Shown one piece after another: positions 33,182 through 41,823 of a stretch of DNA of 64,000 nt. Under the pieces are notes generated by a model that saw only the letters and a program-made list of their open reading frames with translations, did no database searches and was not told the origin of the DNA. A program made the position numbers and the translations under genes. The number at the start of each line of letters is the position of its first letter. Position 1 is the stretch's first letter. The DNA comes from an uncultured Streptomyces sp. (GTDB taxonomy: Bacteria > Actinomycetota > Actinomycetes > Streptomycetales > Streptomycetaceae): contig NZ_CANLBS010000007.1 of NCBI RefSeq assembly GCF_947488945.1, positions 310,001 through 374,000 of the forward strand, given 5' to 3'.

Positions 33182-34024
33182 TCACCTCTCGGCAGGTTCA
33201 GAGTCTGCTTCCATCAGCACGATCACCCGGAGACGGTCGCTGCGCATGGGCCGCAGGGCCAGGATCCGTACGCCGACTTCTCGGCCCCGATGGTGGGGAA
33301 GTCGAAGCCTACGCAGGTCTCCGTCGGCGTGTTCGACCACCTCGCGGCGGTCCCACATCCGCCGTGCGGCCGGGGAACTCGTGAGGATGTCGCGCTCCAG
33401 CTGTTGCAGCGCTTCGTGGTCCGGATGGCGGGCGCGCTCGTAGCGAATCTGGCCGAGGTAGGAGCGAGCCCAGTCCTGCTCCCAGTTCACGAGCTGCTCG
33501 CGGGCCTCCGGACTTAGAAACGCCCACCGCATCTGATTCGCCTGGTGAGCCGCCCACGGAAACCACTCCAGCAGCGGCTCGTTGTAGCCGATCACGTTCC
33601 AGGCGAGGTCCGTCACGAAGGCGGGATCGGGGGCCTGGCCGTCCAGAAACCGCTGCAGCAGCTCGTCCATCTCCGCCGCCGCACCGGCCTCCGGAACCGC
33701 GGCGACCACCGGCGGATGGCCCACCGCCATCAGGTACAGGGCATCGCGCTCAGCGCGACTCAGCCCCAGCACCGACGAGAGTCGATCGAGAAAGTCAGCG
33801 GAGTACTTGGCTTCCATGCCCCGCTCCAGCGCCCCGTACCAGCGTTCACTCACCCCGGTCAGCCGAGCCACGTCACGCTGCGTCAGACCCTTCGCCCTAC
33901 GGCCCGGAGAGGCCAACCCGGGGATCTCATCGGGATTCACCCGCCGCCGCCACGATCGCAGCAGCTCAGGCAGCGACTCGCCGCCACCTTCGCCACCCGC
34001 GACCCGCCCGCCCCGCACGTCCAT
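33182..34024 (-). CDS. XRE regulator with MmyB-like ligand domain
   Basis: 280 aa. Helix-turn-helix at about 40-95 (L-T-Q-R-D-V-A-R-L-T-G-V-S then L-E-R-G), followed by the MmyB-like domain (about 105-260) with N-V-I-G-Y-N-E, W-E-Q-D-W and R-x-Y-E-R-A-R-H-P-D, which in relatives senses a hydrophobic ligand. In Streptomyces such genes often sit beside single oxidoreductase genes. Convergent with the XRE gene at 32693. Confidence 0.85.
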   Translation of the reverse strand: MDVRGGRVAGGEGGGESLPELLRSWRRRVNPDEIPGLASPGRRAKGLTQRDVARLTGVSERWYGALERGMEAKYSADFLDRLSSVLGLSRAERDALYLMAVGHPPVVAAVPEAGAAAEMDELLQRFLDGQAPDPAFVTDLAWNVIGYNEPLLEWFPWAAHQANQMRWAFLSPEAREQLVNWEQDWARSYLGQIRYERARHPDHEALQQLERDILTSSPAARRMWDRREVVEHADGDLRRLRLPHHRGREVGVRILALRPMRSDRLRVIVLMEADSEPAER

Positions 34025-34369
34025 AAGGGCGAGCCTAGGATGCGCTCACCGGGTGACATGCACCATAGGGCGTCCAACCTCCCATCCAGTCGATCATGGT
34101 TCAGTCATTCAGCGTAGTCAGACATAACGGATAATCAAGTAATCAACTACTCAGAGTGCGAACCGCCTCACACCCGAATCACCGGCCCCCTGCGTTTCCG
34201 GCCAACGGTGAGGAGGTGCGACCGGGAAGGCTCACCCCCCCTCCGTCAATCACCATGCGTAATCGGAACTGCCACTTCCAGGAAGAGTGAGTTCCTGCCT
34301 TCTCTTGGCATCCTCGGGGCTTCCGTCCACCCACAAGTTGACGCACCGCCGAGGCCGAAGGGGAGCACC
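34025..34369. promoter_or_regulatory. AT-rich divergent promoter region
   Basis: A 345-bp gap between the MmyB-like gene and the ImmA-like gene. The stretch 34095-34155 is much richer in A/T than the rest and includes ACGGATAATC and TAATCAAC, suitable for -10 elements in both directions. No gene seen. Confidence 0.45.
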
Positions 34370-34912
34370 GTGTCCTTGCCAGAAGTCGACACGCGTCGAC
34401 TGCGCGCATCGTGCGAAGAGCAGATCGACCTCCTACGTCTGCCGCACCGATTCACCACCCGCCAGTTGAGCGAGGCCATAGCCGAGCTTCGCGGGAAGCC
34501 CATCGTCCTGCAGCCGCTGAGCACGCTCGGCGCGGTCGAAGCGCCGTGCGGAATGAGAATCGAGACCCCGGACGCCGATCTCCTCTTCTACGAGGAGGGC
34601 ACGTCCGTCCACCACCAGCGGCACATCCTCACGCACGAGCTGTGCCACGTGTACTGCGACCATCCGGGAAGCCTGGAGGTCAACGCGGACACGGCCCGCT
34701 CCCTGGGGGTCAACCCGACGCTGGTGATGCGTATGTCCGGGCGGACGAGTTACTCGACTGCTGATGAGCGCGAGGCGGAGATGATGGCGACGGTCGTCCG
34801 CCAACGCATCTACCGCGAACGCGAGGCCCCTCCACACCGCCCCGAGAGGGGCCCGGATAGCTGGGAAGCTCTCTTCGCCCAGCCCGTCAGGAGAGGTCGC
34901 CTCCGCGCATGA
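34370..34912 (+). CDS. ImmA/IrrE-like metallopeptidase
   Basis: 180 aa. Zinc motif H89-E90-L-C-H93 with a downstream E-A-E-M-M region, the hallmark of ImmA/IrrE peptidases that cleave XRE-type repressors. GTG 34370 chosen because the upstream open frame lacks a ribosome site. The stop overlaps the next ATG. Together with the membrane protein and P450 downstream it forms a unit seen repeatedly in Streptomyces. Its substrate may be one of the nearby XRE regulators. Confidence 0.8.
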   Translation: MSLPEVDTRRLRASCEEQIDLLRLPHRFTTRQLSEAIAELRGKPIVLQPLSTLGAVEAPCGMRIETPDADLLFYEEGTSVHHQRHILTHELCHVYCDHPGSLEVNADTARSLGVNPTLVMRMSGRTSYSTADEREAEMMATVVRQRIYREREAPPHRPERGPDSWEALFAQPVRRGRLRA

Positions 34913-36090
34913 CGAATGCTGTCTTCCTCGGGATGGCGTTGCTGCTCGCGTCCATAGCCGGCTACTGGGTGCTCGGACGCGGAACGCCCCGGCCGACCGG
35001 TACGTCGGCCATGGGCGCGCTTCTCGGCTCCTTCGCCATGGCCTTCGCCTCCTATGCGCCGCTGCTCAGGAACGTCGCGGAGTCGATCGTGCCGCACGTC
35101 GGCCGACTGCTGAGTAACTGCGCTTCTCTGGGTGCCGCCACAGCGGTCCTGGCCGTTTCCTTCCAGCTCAACCTCGAACCCTACGAGGCGCGGCAACGCA
35201 TCCGGGTCCGTCTCGCTCTGCTCACCGCGTCGGTCGTCACCATGACCGTGCTGTTCGCCTACGAGCAGCTGACAGCTCGTTCTCCGCAGGTCTACGCGCT
35301 CTACCTACTCCCCTATACCTCCTTCCTCGGGTTCTCCGTGGTCGACTTCCTGAGGCAGGCCGTACGCCAGTCGAAAGCAACTCGGCGCGACAGCATCCGG
35401 GGCGGGTTGCGGGTGGCGGCGGCAGGCTGCGTGTTCGCTCTCGTCTACGTCGTCTACAAGCTGACGCGCATCGTAGGCCTCGGTCTGGGACTGGGCGACG
35501 AAACGCACGCGCAGTGCTCATCGCTCGTGACCTCGACGTGCGCCTTCAGCGTCACCTCCCCGGCAATCGCCGTCCTACTGATCTGCCTCGGCCTTACGTG
35601 GCCTGCTGTCCTCTACCCGATCAACCAAGCCCGCCGACGTCGCTGGGAAACCCGGTCCTTCGAGACGCTCCGCCCCCTCTGGCAGGACCTGTCAACCGCG
35701 ATGCCGCAGATCGTCCTGTCGCCGGCCGAGGACATCGAGGGCATCTCCGACGACTCCGACTTCCGACTGCAGCGGCGCGTCATCGAGATCAGCGACGGCA
35801 TCCTCGCCCTCCGGCCGTACCGGTCGCGCAGGGTGCAGGAGAGCGCGGCGTCGAACTTCCACACCGCTACCGAGCAGGGCGCCGCCGCTGTGGAGGCGGC
35901 TGTGGTTCGAGCTGCACTGGCAGACTCGAAGGCTGGCCGGTACGCGGACGAAGTCGCACCTCCGTCGGTAGACGCCGCCGCCCGCGAGGATCTTCGGGCC
36001 GACACACAGTGGCTTCTCCTGGTGGCCGACGCCTACGCCCACGTCGGGCGTGTCGGCGTCGACGGCCGGCCACGAACGATTGGAACCTGA
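34909..36090 (+). CDS. MAB_1171c-type polytopic membrane protein
   Basis: 393 aa. Seven hydrophobic segments in residues 1-235 and a cytoplasmic helical C-terminus containing L-R-P-L-W-x-D-L, typical of MAB_1171c proteins encoded next to XRE and ImmA-like genes. Suggested roles are transport or ligand sensing; none is proven. Overlaps the peptidase stop (ATGA) and is 4 bp from the P450 start. Confidence 0.78.
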   Translation: MTNAVFLGMALLLASIAGYWVLGRGTPRPTGTSAMGALLGSFAMAFASYAPLLRNVAESIVPHVGRLLSNCASLGAATAVLAVSFQLNLEPYEARQRIRVRLALLTASVVTMTVLFAYEQLTARSPQVYALYLLPYTSFLGFSVVDFLRQAVRQSKATRRDSIRGGLRVAAAGCVFALVYVVYKLTRIVGLGLGLGDETHAQCSSLVTSTCAFSVTSPAIAVLLICLGLTWPAVLYPINQARRRRWETRSFETLRPLWQDLSTAMPQIVLSPAEDIEGISDDSDFRLQRRVIEISDGILALRPYRSRRVQESAASNFHTATEQGAAAVEAAVVRAALADSKAGRYADEVAPPSVDAAAREDLRADTQWLLLVADAYAHVGRVGVDGRPRTIGT

Positions 36091-36094
36091 AGAC

Positions 36095-37273
36095 ATGACC
36101 GACCCGACTCAGGACCCCCGCTTTCTCCAAGACCCCTACCCCACTTACGCGGCCATGCGCTCGGCATGCCCAGTACAGGCCGTACCCAGCGGGTCCGGCG
36201 GGCGCCTCAGCTACCTGGTCACCGGATACGCCGAAGCCAGGGAAGCGCTCGCCGACGCCCGGCTCTCGAAGGACACCTCCGCGTTCTTTGCGGACAAGGA
36301 ATCAAAGCGGCGCCTCCACCCCGCGGTGGCGCACAACATGCTGTCGAGCGACCCGCCCGAGCACACCCGGCTGCGCAAGCTGGTCACCAAGGCGTTCACG
36401 ACCGGGGCGGTCGCGGAACTGCGCCCGTTCATCGCCAGGGTCACCGACGACCTGCTGGACCAGTGGCCTGTCGGTGAGCCCTTCGACTTCGTGACAGGCT
36501 TGGCCGTCCCGCTACCCGTCATCGTGATCTGCGAACTCCTCGGAGTACCGGACGAAGACCGGCCCGACATCCAGCGCTGGTCCGGCGAACTGTTCGCGGC
36601 CGGACAGCCAGAGGTCATCGACGCGGCCTCGCACTCCCTGGCCGACTACATGACAGACCTCATCGCCGCCAAGCGCCGACACCCCGGCAACTCGCTCCTC
36701 GACCGCCTCATCTCGGCCCGCGACGGCCACGACCGGCTCAGTGAGGAGGAACTGGTCTCCCTCGCGGTGCTCCTACTCGTGGCCGGTCACGAGACCACCA
36801 CCAACTTCCTCGGCAACGCGACCCTCTCCCTGCTCCAGCACCCGGCCGAACTCGACCGCCTCCGCCAGAACCCAAACGACATCCCTGCGGTGCTGGACGA
36901 ACTACTTCGATTCGACTCCCCCGTCAGCACGGCCACCTTCCGGTACACCACGGAGGCCATCACGCTCGGCGACACCGGCATCCCGGCAGGCGCACCGGTG
37001 CTGGTCGCCCTCGGAGCCGCCAACCGCGACCCGGAACGGTTCCCGTCACCGGACCTGCTCGATGCGAACCGGGACGCTGCCGGCCACCTCGCCTTCGGGC
37101 ACGGTATCCACCGCTGCGTCGGCGCTCCCCTGGCCAAGGCCGAGGCCGAAATCGCGCTGCGCGCGGTACTGACACGGTTCCCGGGCCTCCGGCTCGCCGT
37201 ACCGCCCGACCAGCTTCAGTGGCGGCACGCCCGTCTTGTACGCTGTCTGACCTCGCTTCCCGTCCTTAATTAG
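36095..37273 (+). CDS. Cytochrome P450 (bacterial CYP107-like)
   Basis: 392 aa. I-helix A-G-H-E-T-T, E-x-x-R (E-L-L-R), and heme loop F-G-H-G-I-H-R-C341-V-G. All key residues present; length normal. ATG 36095 chosen, 4 bp after the upstream stop. It could hydroxylate a small signal or metabolite linked to the MmyB/ImmA system, or tailor the product of the neighbouring cluster, which lies on the opposite strand; the former fits the operon better. No ferredoxin gene nearby. Confidence 0.92.
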   Translation: MTDPTQDPRFLQDPYPTYAAMRSACPVQAVPSGSGGRLSYLVTGYAEAREALADARLSKDTSAFFADKESKRRLHPAVAHNMLSSDPPEHTRLRKLVTKAFTTGAVAELRPFIARVTDDLLDQWPVGEPFDFVTGLAVPLPVIVICELLGVPDEDRPDIQRWSGELFAAGQPEVIDAASHSLADYMTDLIAAKRRHPGNSLLDRLISARDGHDRLSEEELVSLAVLLLVAGHETTTNFLGNATLSLLQHPAELDRLRQNPNDIPAVLDELLRFDSPVSTATFRYTTEAITLGDTGIPAGAPVLVALGAANRDPERFPSPDLLDANRDAAGHLAFGHGIHRCVGAPLAKAEAEIALRAVLTRFPGLRLAVPPDQLQWRHARLVRCLTSLPVLN

Positions 37274-37339
37274 CCCGAGGGTCGCTTAGCGAGTGAGCCG
37301 CTCTGGGGGCGAGTAGTCAGGCCCCGGAGCTGCTGTTCG

Positions 37340-38209
37340 CTAGGAGTGAGAGCGGGGGCTTTCCGAAGATCGGACACGAGTCGCGGATGAGGTGATTCCG
37401 TCCCACCGTGCAGAAGGCCGTACGGTCCCACGCCTATGAACCGCTCCGTCGAGCTGATCGAGGAAGCGCTCGGCTCGCGTCAGATCCTCAGGGGTGTCTA
37501 CCGCTACACCGTCGTCCAGGACAGAGACCATCTGTACGGCGTGGCCGTGTTCGACGAAACGCAGCATCTCTACTCCTTCGGCACGCTCCAGGGGTCCTTG
37601 CTGGAGCCGACAGAAGTGCTGGAGAGCCTCGCCTGTGAAGCCGTAGAGGCCCAGTTGGCGCAGGTACTTCGGCCGGTCGCCCCTGGGGTATGGGATGGGC
37701 TGGCGCGAGAACATGAGGGCCTCGCTGCGGGCCGTGACGACGACCTTGACGACGTTGTGGTCCAGGACGGCGCCGACGTCGACCAGCTCAGTGTAGGCGT
37801 TCACGGCGCAGGTGCCGGGCGGAGTGAATTCCAGGGCCTCGGAGATGTCGTTGATGGCGGTCGGCGAGATGAACGGCTCGTCGCCCTGGACGTTGATGTA
37901 TCCGTCGGCTGGCAGGCGTTCGGCGACCTCTGCGACGCGGTCGGTGCCGGTGAGGTGCTCCCCGGTACGGATGCTGTCGATGCCGAGTTCGCGGCACGCT
38001 GCTTCGATGCGTTCGTCGTCCGTCGCGACGATGGCTCCGTCGAGGCGTTTGGCCTCCAGGCAGCGCTGGTGGACGTGCCAGAGCAGCGGCATGCCGCCGA
38101 GGAGGGCCAGTGGTTTGCCGGGGAAGCGGGAGGCACCCCAGCGGCAGGGTATGACGGCGATGTGCCGACGCCGTTCGGCGGTGGTCGGTCGGGCTGTGGT
38201 GGCGGCCAC
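37340..38209 (-). CDS. KdsB-like CMP-sugar (ulosonate) cytidylyltransferase
   Basis: 289 aa. Nucleotidyltransferase core: I-P-C-R-W-G-A-S-R-F-P-G-K-P-L near the N-terminus, V-Q-G-D-E-P-F-I, R-Q-P-I-P-Y-P-R, L-G-L-Y-G-F and V-D-T-P-E-D-L. This is the CMP-Kdo synthetase family, which makes CMP-ulosonic acids from CTP; Streptomyces has no lipopolysaccharide. GTG 38209 chosen for its AGGAGGA site. The last 30 residues are an atypical basic extension. Last gene of the biosynthetic operon. Confidence 0.85.
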   Translation of the reverse strand: MAATTARPTTAERRRHIAVIPCRWGASRFPGKPLALLGGMPLLWHVHQRCLEAKRLDGAIVATDDERIEAACRELGIDSIRTGEHLTGTDRVAEVAERLPADGYINVQGDEPFISPTAINDISEALEFTPPGTCAVNAYTELVDVGAVLDHNVVKVVVTARSEALMFSRQPIPYPRGDRPKYLRQLGLYGFTGEALQHFCRLQQGPLERAEGVEMLRFVEHGHAVQMVSVLDDGVAVDTPEDLTRAERFLDQLDGAVHRRGTVRPSARWDGITSSATRVRSSESPRSHS

Positions 38210-38241
38210 GGCGTCCTCCTGGTGGTCGGGTTCGGGGGGCT

Positions 38242-38793
38242 TCAGGTGAGCTGGGCGAGCTTGGCGCGGATGGTGGGTGAGGCGGTGGTCGCGAACGGCC
38301 GCCATTGGTAGCCGTCGACCTCCTCCTCCTGCAGCGTCACCGCATGATCGGCCCCGAGGTGGAAGGCCCAGCGGAAGTCCACGTGGTGGTGGGCCGGCTC
38401 GTGCTTCGACGGGTTCGCGTCGATCGCGTGCACGTCGATGTCGAGGGGGATGTCCTCGTGGTCGGCGAGGGGGACGACGGCGCTGGGCGGGATGCCGGCC
38501 TCCTCGTGCAGTTCGCGCAGGGCGGCGTCGCGCAGGTGCTGGTCGGACGGTTCGTTGTGCCCGCCGGGCGCCAGCAGTTCCCTTGATGCCTTGTGCAAGA
38601 TGTGGAGCACGTGCCGTTCATCGTTGATGAGGATGGCGCTGCAGGTCACGTGAGCGGGGAAGGTCTTGCGGCTGGTGGGATCGTCCGCGCCGGCGAGCGC
38701 GGCGAACAGCATCGTCAGGGAGGTGCGCTCGTCCGGGTGGCGGGCGAGGTACGCCTCGGTGACGGCGCGAATGTGTTCGGTGGAGGGTGGCAA
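38242..38793 (-). CDS. Nudix hydrolase
   Basis: 183 aa. Nudix box of the P-G-G-H-x-E-P-x-D type (about 76-84) followed by A-A-L-R-E-L-H-E-E-A-G-I (90-101). Members hydrolyse nucleoside diphosphate-X bonds; in this cluster a nucleotide-sugar or NTP intermediate is likely. Seven bases separate it from the upstream SAH-hydrolase-like gene. Confidence 0.86.
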   Translation of the reverse strand: MPPSTEHIRAVTEAYLARHPDERTSLTMLFAALAGADDPTSRKTFPAHVTCSAILINDERHVLHILHKASRELLAPGGHNEPSDQHLRDAALRELHEEAGIPPSAVVPLADHEDIPLDIDVHAIDANPSKHEPAHHHVDFRWAFHLGADHAVTLQEEEVDGYQWRPFATTASPTIRAKLAQLT

Positions 38794-38799
38794 ACGAGA

Positions 38800-39921
38800 T
38801 CACCTTTCGAAGTGGCGGAGCCAGGTTCTGGCGATGGTGTCGCGGTCGGCCGCCGGCATCTCGTGCAGTCCGGGCTGGAGTCGCGCGTGGCTGAGTGCGG
38901 CGGTGGCGGCGAGTATCTCGGCCTGGACGAGGTGGATGTAGGTGCCGACGGCGGCGCCGTGCACGAAGTTGACGGCGCCCCCGTCGGCGAGGACGTAGAA
39001 GTAGTGGCCAGTGACCTCGTATCGAGTCAACTGCGGTCCCACGGGCTGGCGTTCGTAGAGGTCATCAAGGCTGCTGAGTTCGAGTTCGTCCTCGGAAGAG
39101 GTCACCGATCCGAGGTACGCGCCGTTGCGCAGGGCGGCGAAATCCTCGTGCCGGAGGGCGAGATTGCCAGTGGCGCAAAGGACGAGTTCCGCGTCGTGGA
39201 CGGCCTCGGTGGTAGACGAGCTGGTGCGGAAGCCGAGGGCGTGCGCCTGTACCCGCTTGACCGCGTCGTTGTCGTACACGGTGACGCGCAGGTCCTGGGC
39301 GCGCAGGGTCTGCGCAATCGAGCGGCCGATCTTGCCGAAGCCGATGACACAGGCGCTGCGGCTCGTGAGGATGTCCCCGCGGGCGCGGACGAGGGCGTCG
39401 GTGGAGAACACGATGGACCGGCCGACGAGGTGGTCCTCGCAGTCCTTGAGCGGTGAGCGGGCCACGGACACGACCGGGCACGGCAGCGAGCCGAGAGCGG
39501 CGTACCGCTGGTGTCCGTTCTCGGTGTCCTCGACGACGCCGAGGATGCGGCCGGAGAACTTGTTCACGAGGGTGTCGAGGCTGGCCGCGAAGTACCCGCC
39601 GACGTCGGCCAAGACGACGTCCTGGCCGCCGGCCGTGTCCTCCAGGTAGTGCAGGGCCTGGGTCTCGTCGGTGAACCGCTCCCGGCTCAGGTCGTGGACG
39701 GGCAGGGTGCGGCGGACGGTGTCGAGGGTCGGCTGGTGGATCGACCGGGGCTTGGGGAGGACGGCGCCGATCGTGGACACCGCGGTCATGGCGTGCAAGA
39801 ACGCCGGTCGTTCCGGGAGCAGGTGGGTGATGACCAGCGTCGTGATCGCTTGCTCGGCGGGGAACTGCACGGTGATCCTCCGGAAGAAGGCATCCAGCCG
39901 TGCTCGCTCGGGGGTTTCCAT
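38800..39921 (-). CDS. S-adenosylhomocysteinase-like NAD-binding protein
   Basis: 373 aa. The Rossmann part (about 195-290) carries C-V-I-G-F-G-K-I-G-R-S, a D-N-D end of strand 2, and D-A-E-L-V-L-C-A-T-G-N, which mirror S-adenosylhomocysteine hydrolase; the A-D-V-G-G-Y-F motif before it is also similar. It is about 100 aa shorter than genuine SAH hydrolase and diverges elsewhere, so it may use NAD for transient oxidation of another nucleoside or sugar. ATG 39921 has GAGGAG upstream. Confidence 0.68.
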   Translation of the reverse strand: METPERARLDAFFRRITVQFPAEQAITTLVITHLLPERPAFLHAMTAVSTIGAVLPKPRSIHQPTLDTVRRTLPVHDLSRERFTDETQALHYLEDTAGGQDVVLADVGGYFAASLDTLVNKFSGRILGVVEDTENGHQRYAALGSLPCPVVSVARSPLKDCEDHLVGRSIVFSTDALVRARGDILTSRSACVIGFGKIGRSIAQTLRAQDLRVTVYDNDAVKRVQAHALGFRTSSSTTEAVHDAELVLCATGNLALRHEDFAALRNGAYLGSVTSSEDELELSSLDDLYERQPVGPQLTRYEVTGHYFYVLADGGAVNFVHGAAVGTYIHLVQAEILAATAALSHARLQPGLHEMPAADRDTIARTWLRHFER

Positions 39922-39952
39922 GGGCACTCCTCTCGGGTTCCGAGGCGTAGGG

Positions 39953-40951
39953 CTACGCGGCCCGGCTGTAGTCCGGCACCGGGGCGGCCAGAGCCTGCAT
40001 GTGCGCGCGCAGTCCGCTGTGGAGGTCGACGCGCGGCTGCCAGCCGAGGACCTCTCCCGCACGGCTGGGGTCGGCACGCGTGACGAGAACGTCCCCGTTG
40101 CGCACGTGGTCCTGGTGGAGCTGGATCTCGCGGCCGGTGAGGCTGTTGGCGATGTTGACCACGTCCAGCAGCGATGCGTTCGAGCCGCCGCCGACATTGA
40201 TGGGGCCGTGAGCGTTCGGGACGACGCCGGCGGCAATCGTGGCGGCGACCACGTCGTCGATGTAGGTGAAGTCGCGGCGCTGGTGGCCGTCTCCGTACAG
40301 GCGCAGGGGCTGTCCGGTCAGGGCGGCGTACAGGGCGCGGTGGGTGAACATGTCGGCGCGCTGCCGGGGGCCGTAAACGGTGAAGTACCGCAGGGCGACG
40401 ACGCTGGGGCCGCCGGGGCGCTCGGCGTAGGCGAGGCAGAGCTGCTCCTCGGCCAGTTTGGTCACGGCGTACGGGGAGGCGGGATTGGGGCGGTCGGTCT
40501 CGAGGCTAGCGTCGCCGTCGGTCGGACCGTAGACGCTGGAAGAGGAGGCGACGACCAGTCGGGGGACGCCGATCCGGGTGGAGGCTTCGAGGACGCGGTG
40601 GGTGGCCAGCACGTTGGACGCGAGGTAGTCGCCGAACTGCGGTCCCCAGGAGGGCCGCACGCCGGGGATGCCGGCGAGGTGGAAGACCGCGTCAGCGTCG
40701 ATCAGAAGGGGATCGATGGCGCAGTGGAGGAGGTCGGCCGTGACGTGGTGGTATCCCGGGCGTCCTCGTAGCGCGGCGAGGTTGGCGGCGGCCGTCGGGT
40801 CGGTGGACGGGTCTCGGCGGTCCACGCCGATCACGGTGGTGCCGGCTTGGACGAGGGCGTGGGCGAGATGGGAGCCGATGAATCCGGCGGAGCCGGTCAC
40901 CACGGTTCGTCGGAGGACAGCGTTGGTCGGGGTCTGCTCGTGCTGTGGCAC
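39953..40951 (-). CDS. NAD-dependent nucleotide-sugar epimerase/dehydratase
   Basis: 332 aa, extended SDR. T-G-S-A-G-F-I-G-S-H near residue 19-28, S-S-S-S-V-Y-G, catalytic Y-A-V-T-K, then R-Y-F-T-V-Y-G-P-R-Q and D-F-T-Y-I-D-D-V. Closest in style to UDP-glucuronate 4-epimerases. Provides or alters the sugar unit of the product. 35 bp downstream of the kinase-like gene. Confidence 0.88.
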   Translation of the reverse strand: MPQHEQTPTNAVLRRTVVTGSAGFIGSHLAHALVQAGTTVIGVDRRDPSTDPTAAANLAALRGRPGYHHVTADLLHCAIDPLLIDADAVFHLAGIPGVRPSWGPQFGDYLASNVLATHRVLEASTRIGVPRLVVASSSSVYGPTDGDASLETDRPNPASPYAVTKLAEEQLCLAYAERPGGPSVVALRYFTVYGPRQRADMFTHRALYAALTGQPLRLYGDGHQRRDFTYIDDVVAATIAAGVVPNAHGPINVGGGSNASLLDVVNIANSLTGREIQLHQDHVRNGDVLVTRADPSRAGEVLGWQPRVDLHSGLRAHMQALAAPVPDYSRAA

Positions 40952-40986
40952 GGGGATCTCCAGAGAGGTGTCGTCGAAGGGGTAGG

Positions 40987-41823
40987 TCAGGTGAGCCGGG
41001 ACAGGACGGTTCTGCCGTGCGCGCTGAGGGCGGCGTCGTTCTCTTGGTGGCCCTTGACCAGGGCTGTGGCCGCCTCGATGGCGCCGAAAGACTCCAGGAG
41101 GCGTCGTTCGGTGTCGTTCGGCGGGCGCCCGTAGCCGTCGAAGAAGGCGGTGCGGAGGTGGGGTGCGGCCTGCCAGCGTCGGAATTCGAGCCGGGCGAAG
41201 TCGCGGACCCGGGCGTCGCGTCGCATGTGCTCGAAGTCGTAGACGCCGAATGTGTCACCGAGCAGCCAGTTGCGCGGCTGGTAGTCGAGGTGGCAGATCG
41301 CGCTGTCCATGTGGCTGGCGCCCAGGATCACCGAGTGGTGCTTCAGCAGGTTCTCCTCGGCCGCGTCGAGCAGGTCGGCGTGGACGGCCCGGTCGATCCA
41401 CCCCTGGAACCGCTCGGCGAGCGAGGCGCCGACGGCACCGCCCTGGGGCATGGCCGTGGCCCGGTGCAGCTTGCCCAGCACGTTCCCGGCCTCGTGGTGG
41501 GCAAGCTCCTCCTCGGGCGAGCCCGGAGCGAAGGTGTCTGCCCGGTCGCCTGCGAGTGCGGTGAGCAGCAGGGTGCGGGTGGCGTCATTCCGGCCGACCA
41601 ACTCCGGTGCCTGGCCGGTCAGATGGGTGGCCCACGCCCCATAGGCGCGGAGTTCTCCGACGTAGCGGTCTCGCTCCGCGTGCTGCTTCGCGATGAACTG
41701 ACGCCCGTCGCCGGCTACCAGGCGTACAACGCGGGGCGGGAGCGCGGGGTCCGCTGCGATGTCGACTGCGCCGAGGAGGAGGCGCGCCAGTTGTATCCGG
41801 GGGTCGCGCGAGGTCGCGATCAC
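40987..41823 (-). CDS. APH-fold phosphotransferase (1)
   Basis: 278 aa. Kinase core I-C-H-L-D-Y-Q-P-R-N (catalytic Asp and Asn) and Y-D-F-E-H metal site; N-terminal R-Q-F-I-A-K strand with the ATP lysine. Aminoglycoside phosphotransferase/choline kinase family; may phosphorylate a sugar or nucleoside hydroxyl or serve as self-resistance. GTG 41823 overlaps the upstream stop (GTGA). Confidence 0.8.
   Translation of the reverse strand: MIATSRDPRIQLARLLLGAVDIAADPALPPRVVRLVAGDGRQFIAKQHAERDRYVGELRAYGAWATHLTGQAPELVGRNDATRTLLLTALAGDRADTFAPGSPEEELAHHEAGNVLGKLHRATAMPQGGAVGASLAERFQGWIDRAVHADLLDAAEENLLKHHSVILGASHMDSAICHLDYQPRNWLLGDTFGVYDFEHMRRDARVRDFARLEFRRWQAAPHLRTAFFDGYGRPPNDTERRLLESFGAIEAATALVKGHQENDAALSAHGRTVLSRLT

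Noticed and set aside
36095..37273. P450 as part of the biosynthetic cluster
   Set aside because: It is on the other strand, 4 bp after the MAB_1171c gene, and ends convergent to the KdsB-like gene; operon logic links it to the regulator unit, though a tailoring role cannot be excluded.
37340..38209. Lipopolysaccharide (Kdo) biosynthesis
   Set aside because: No other lpx, kdsA, kdsC or waa genes are present and the host type lacks lipopolysaccharide; the gene belongs to the nucleoside/sugar cluster.
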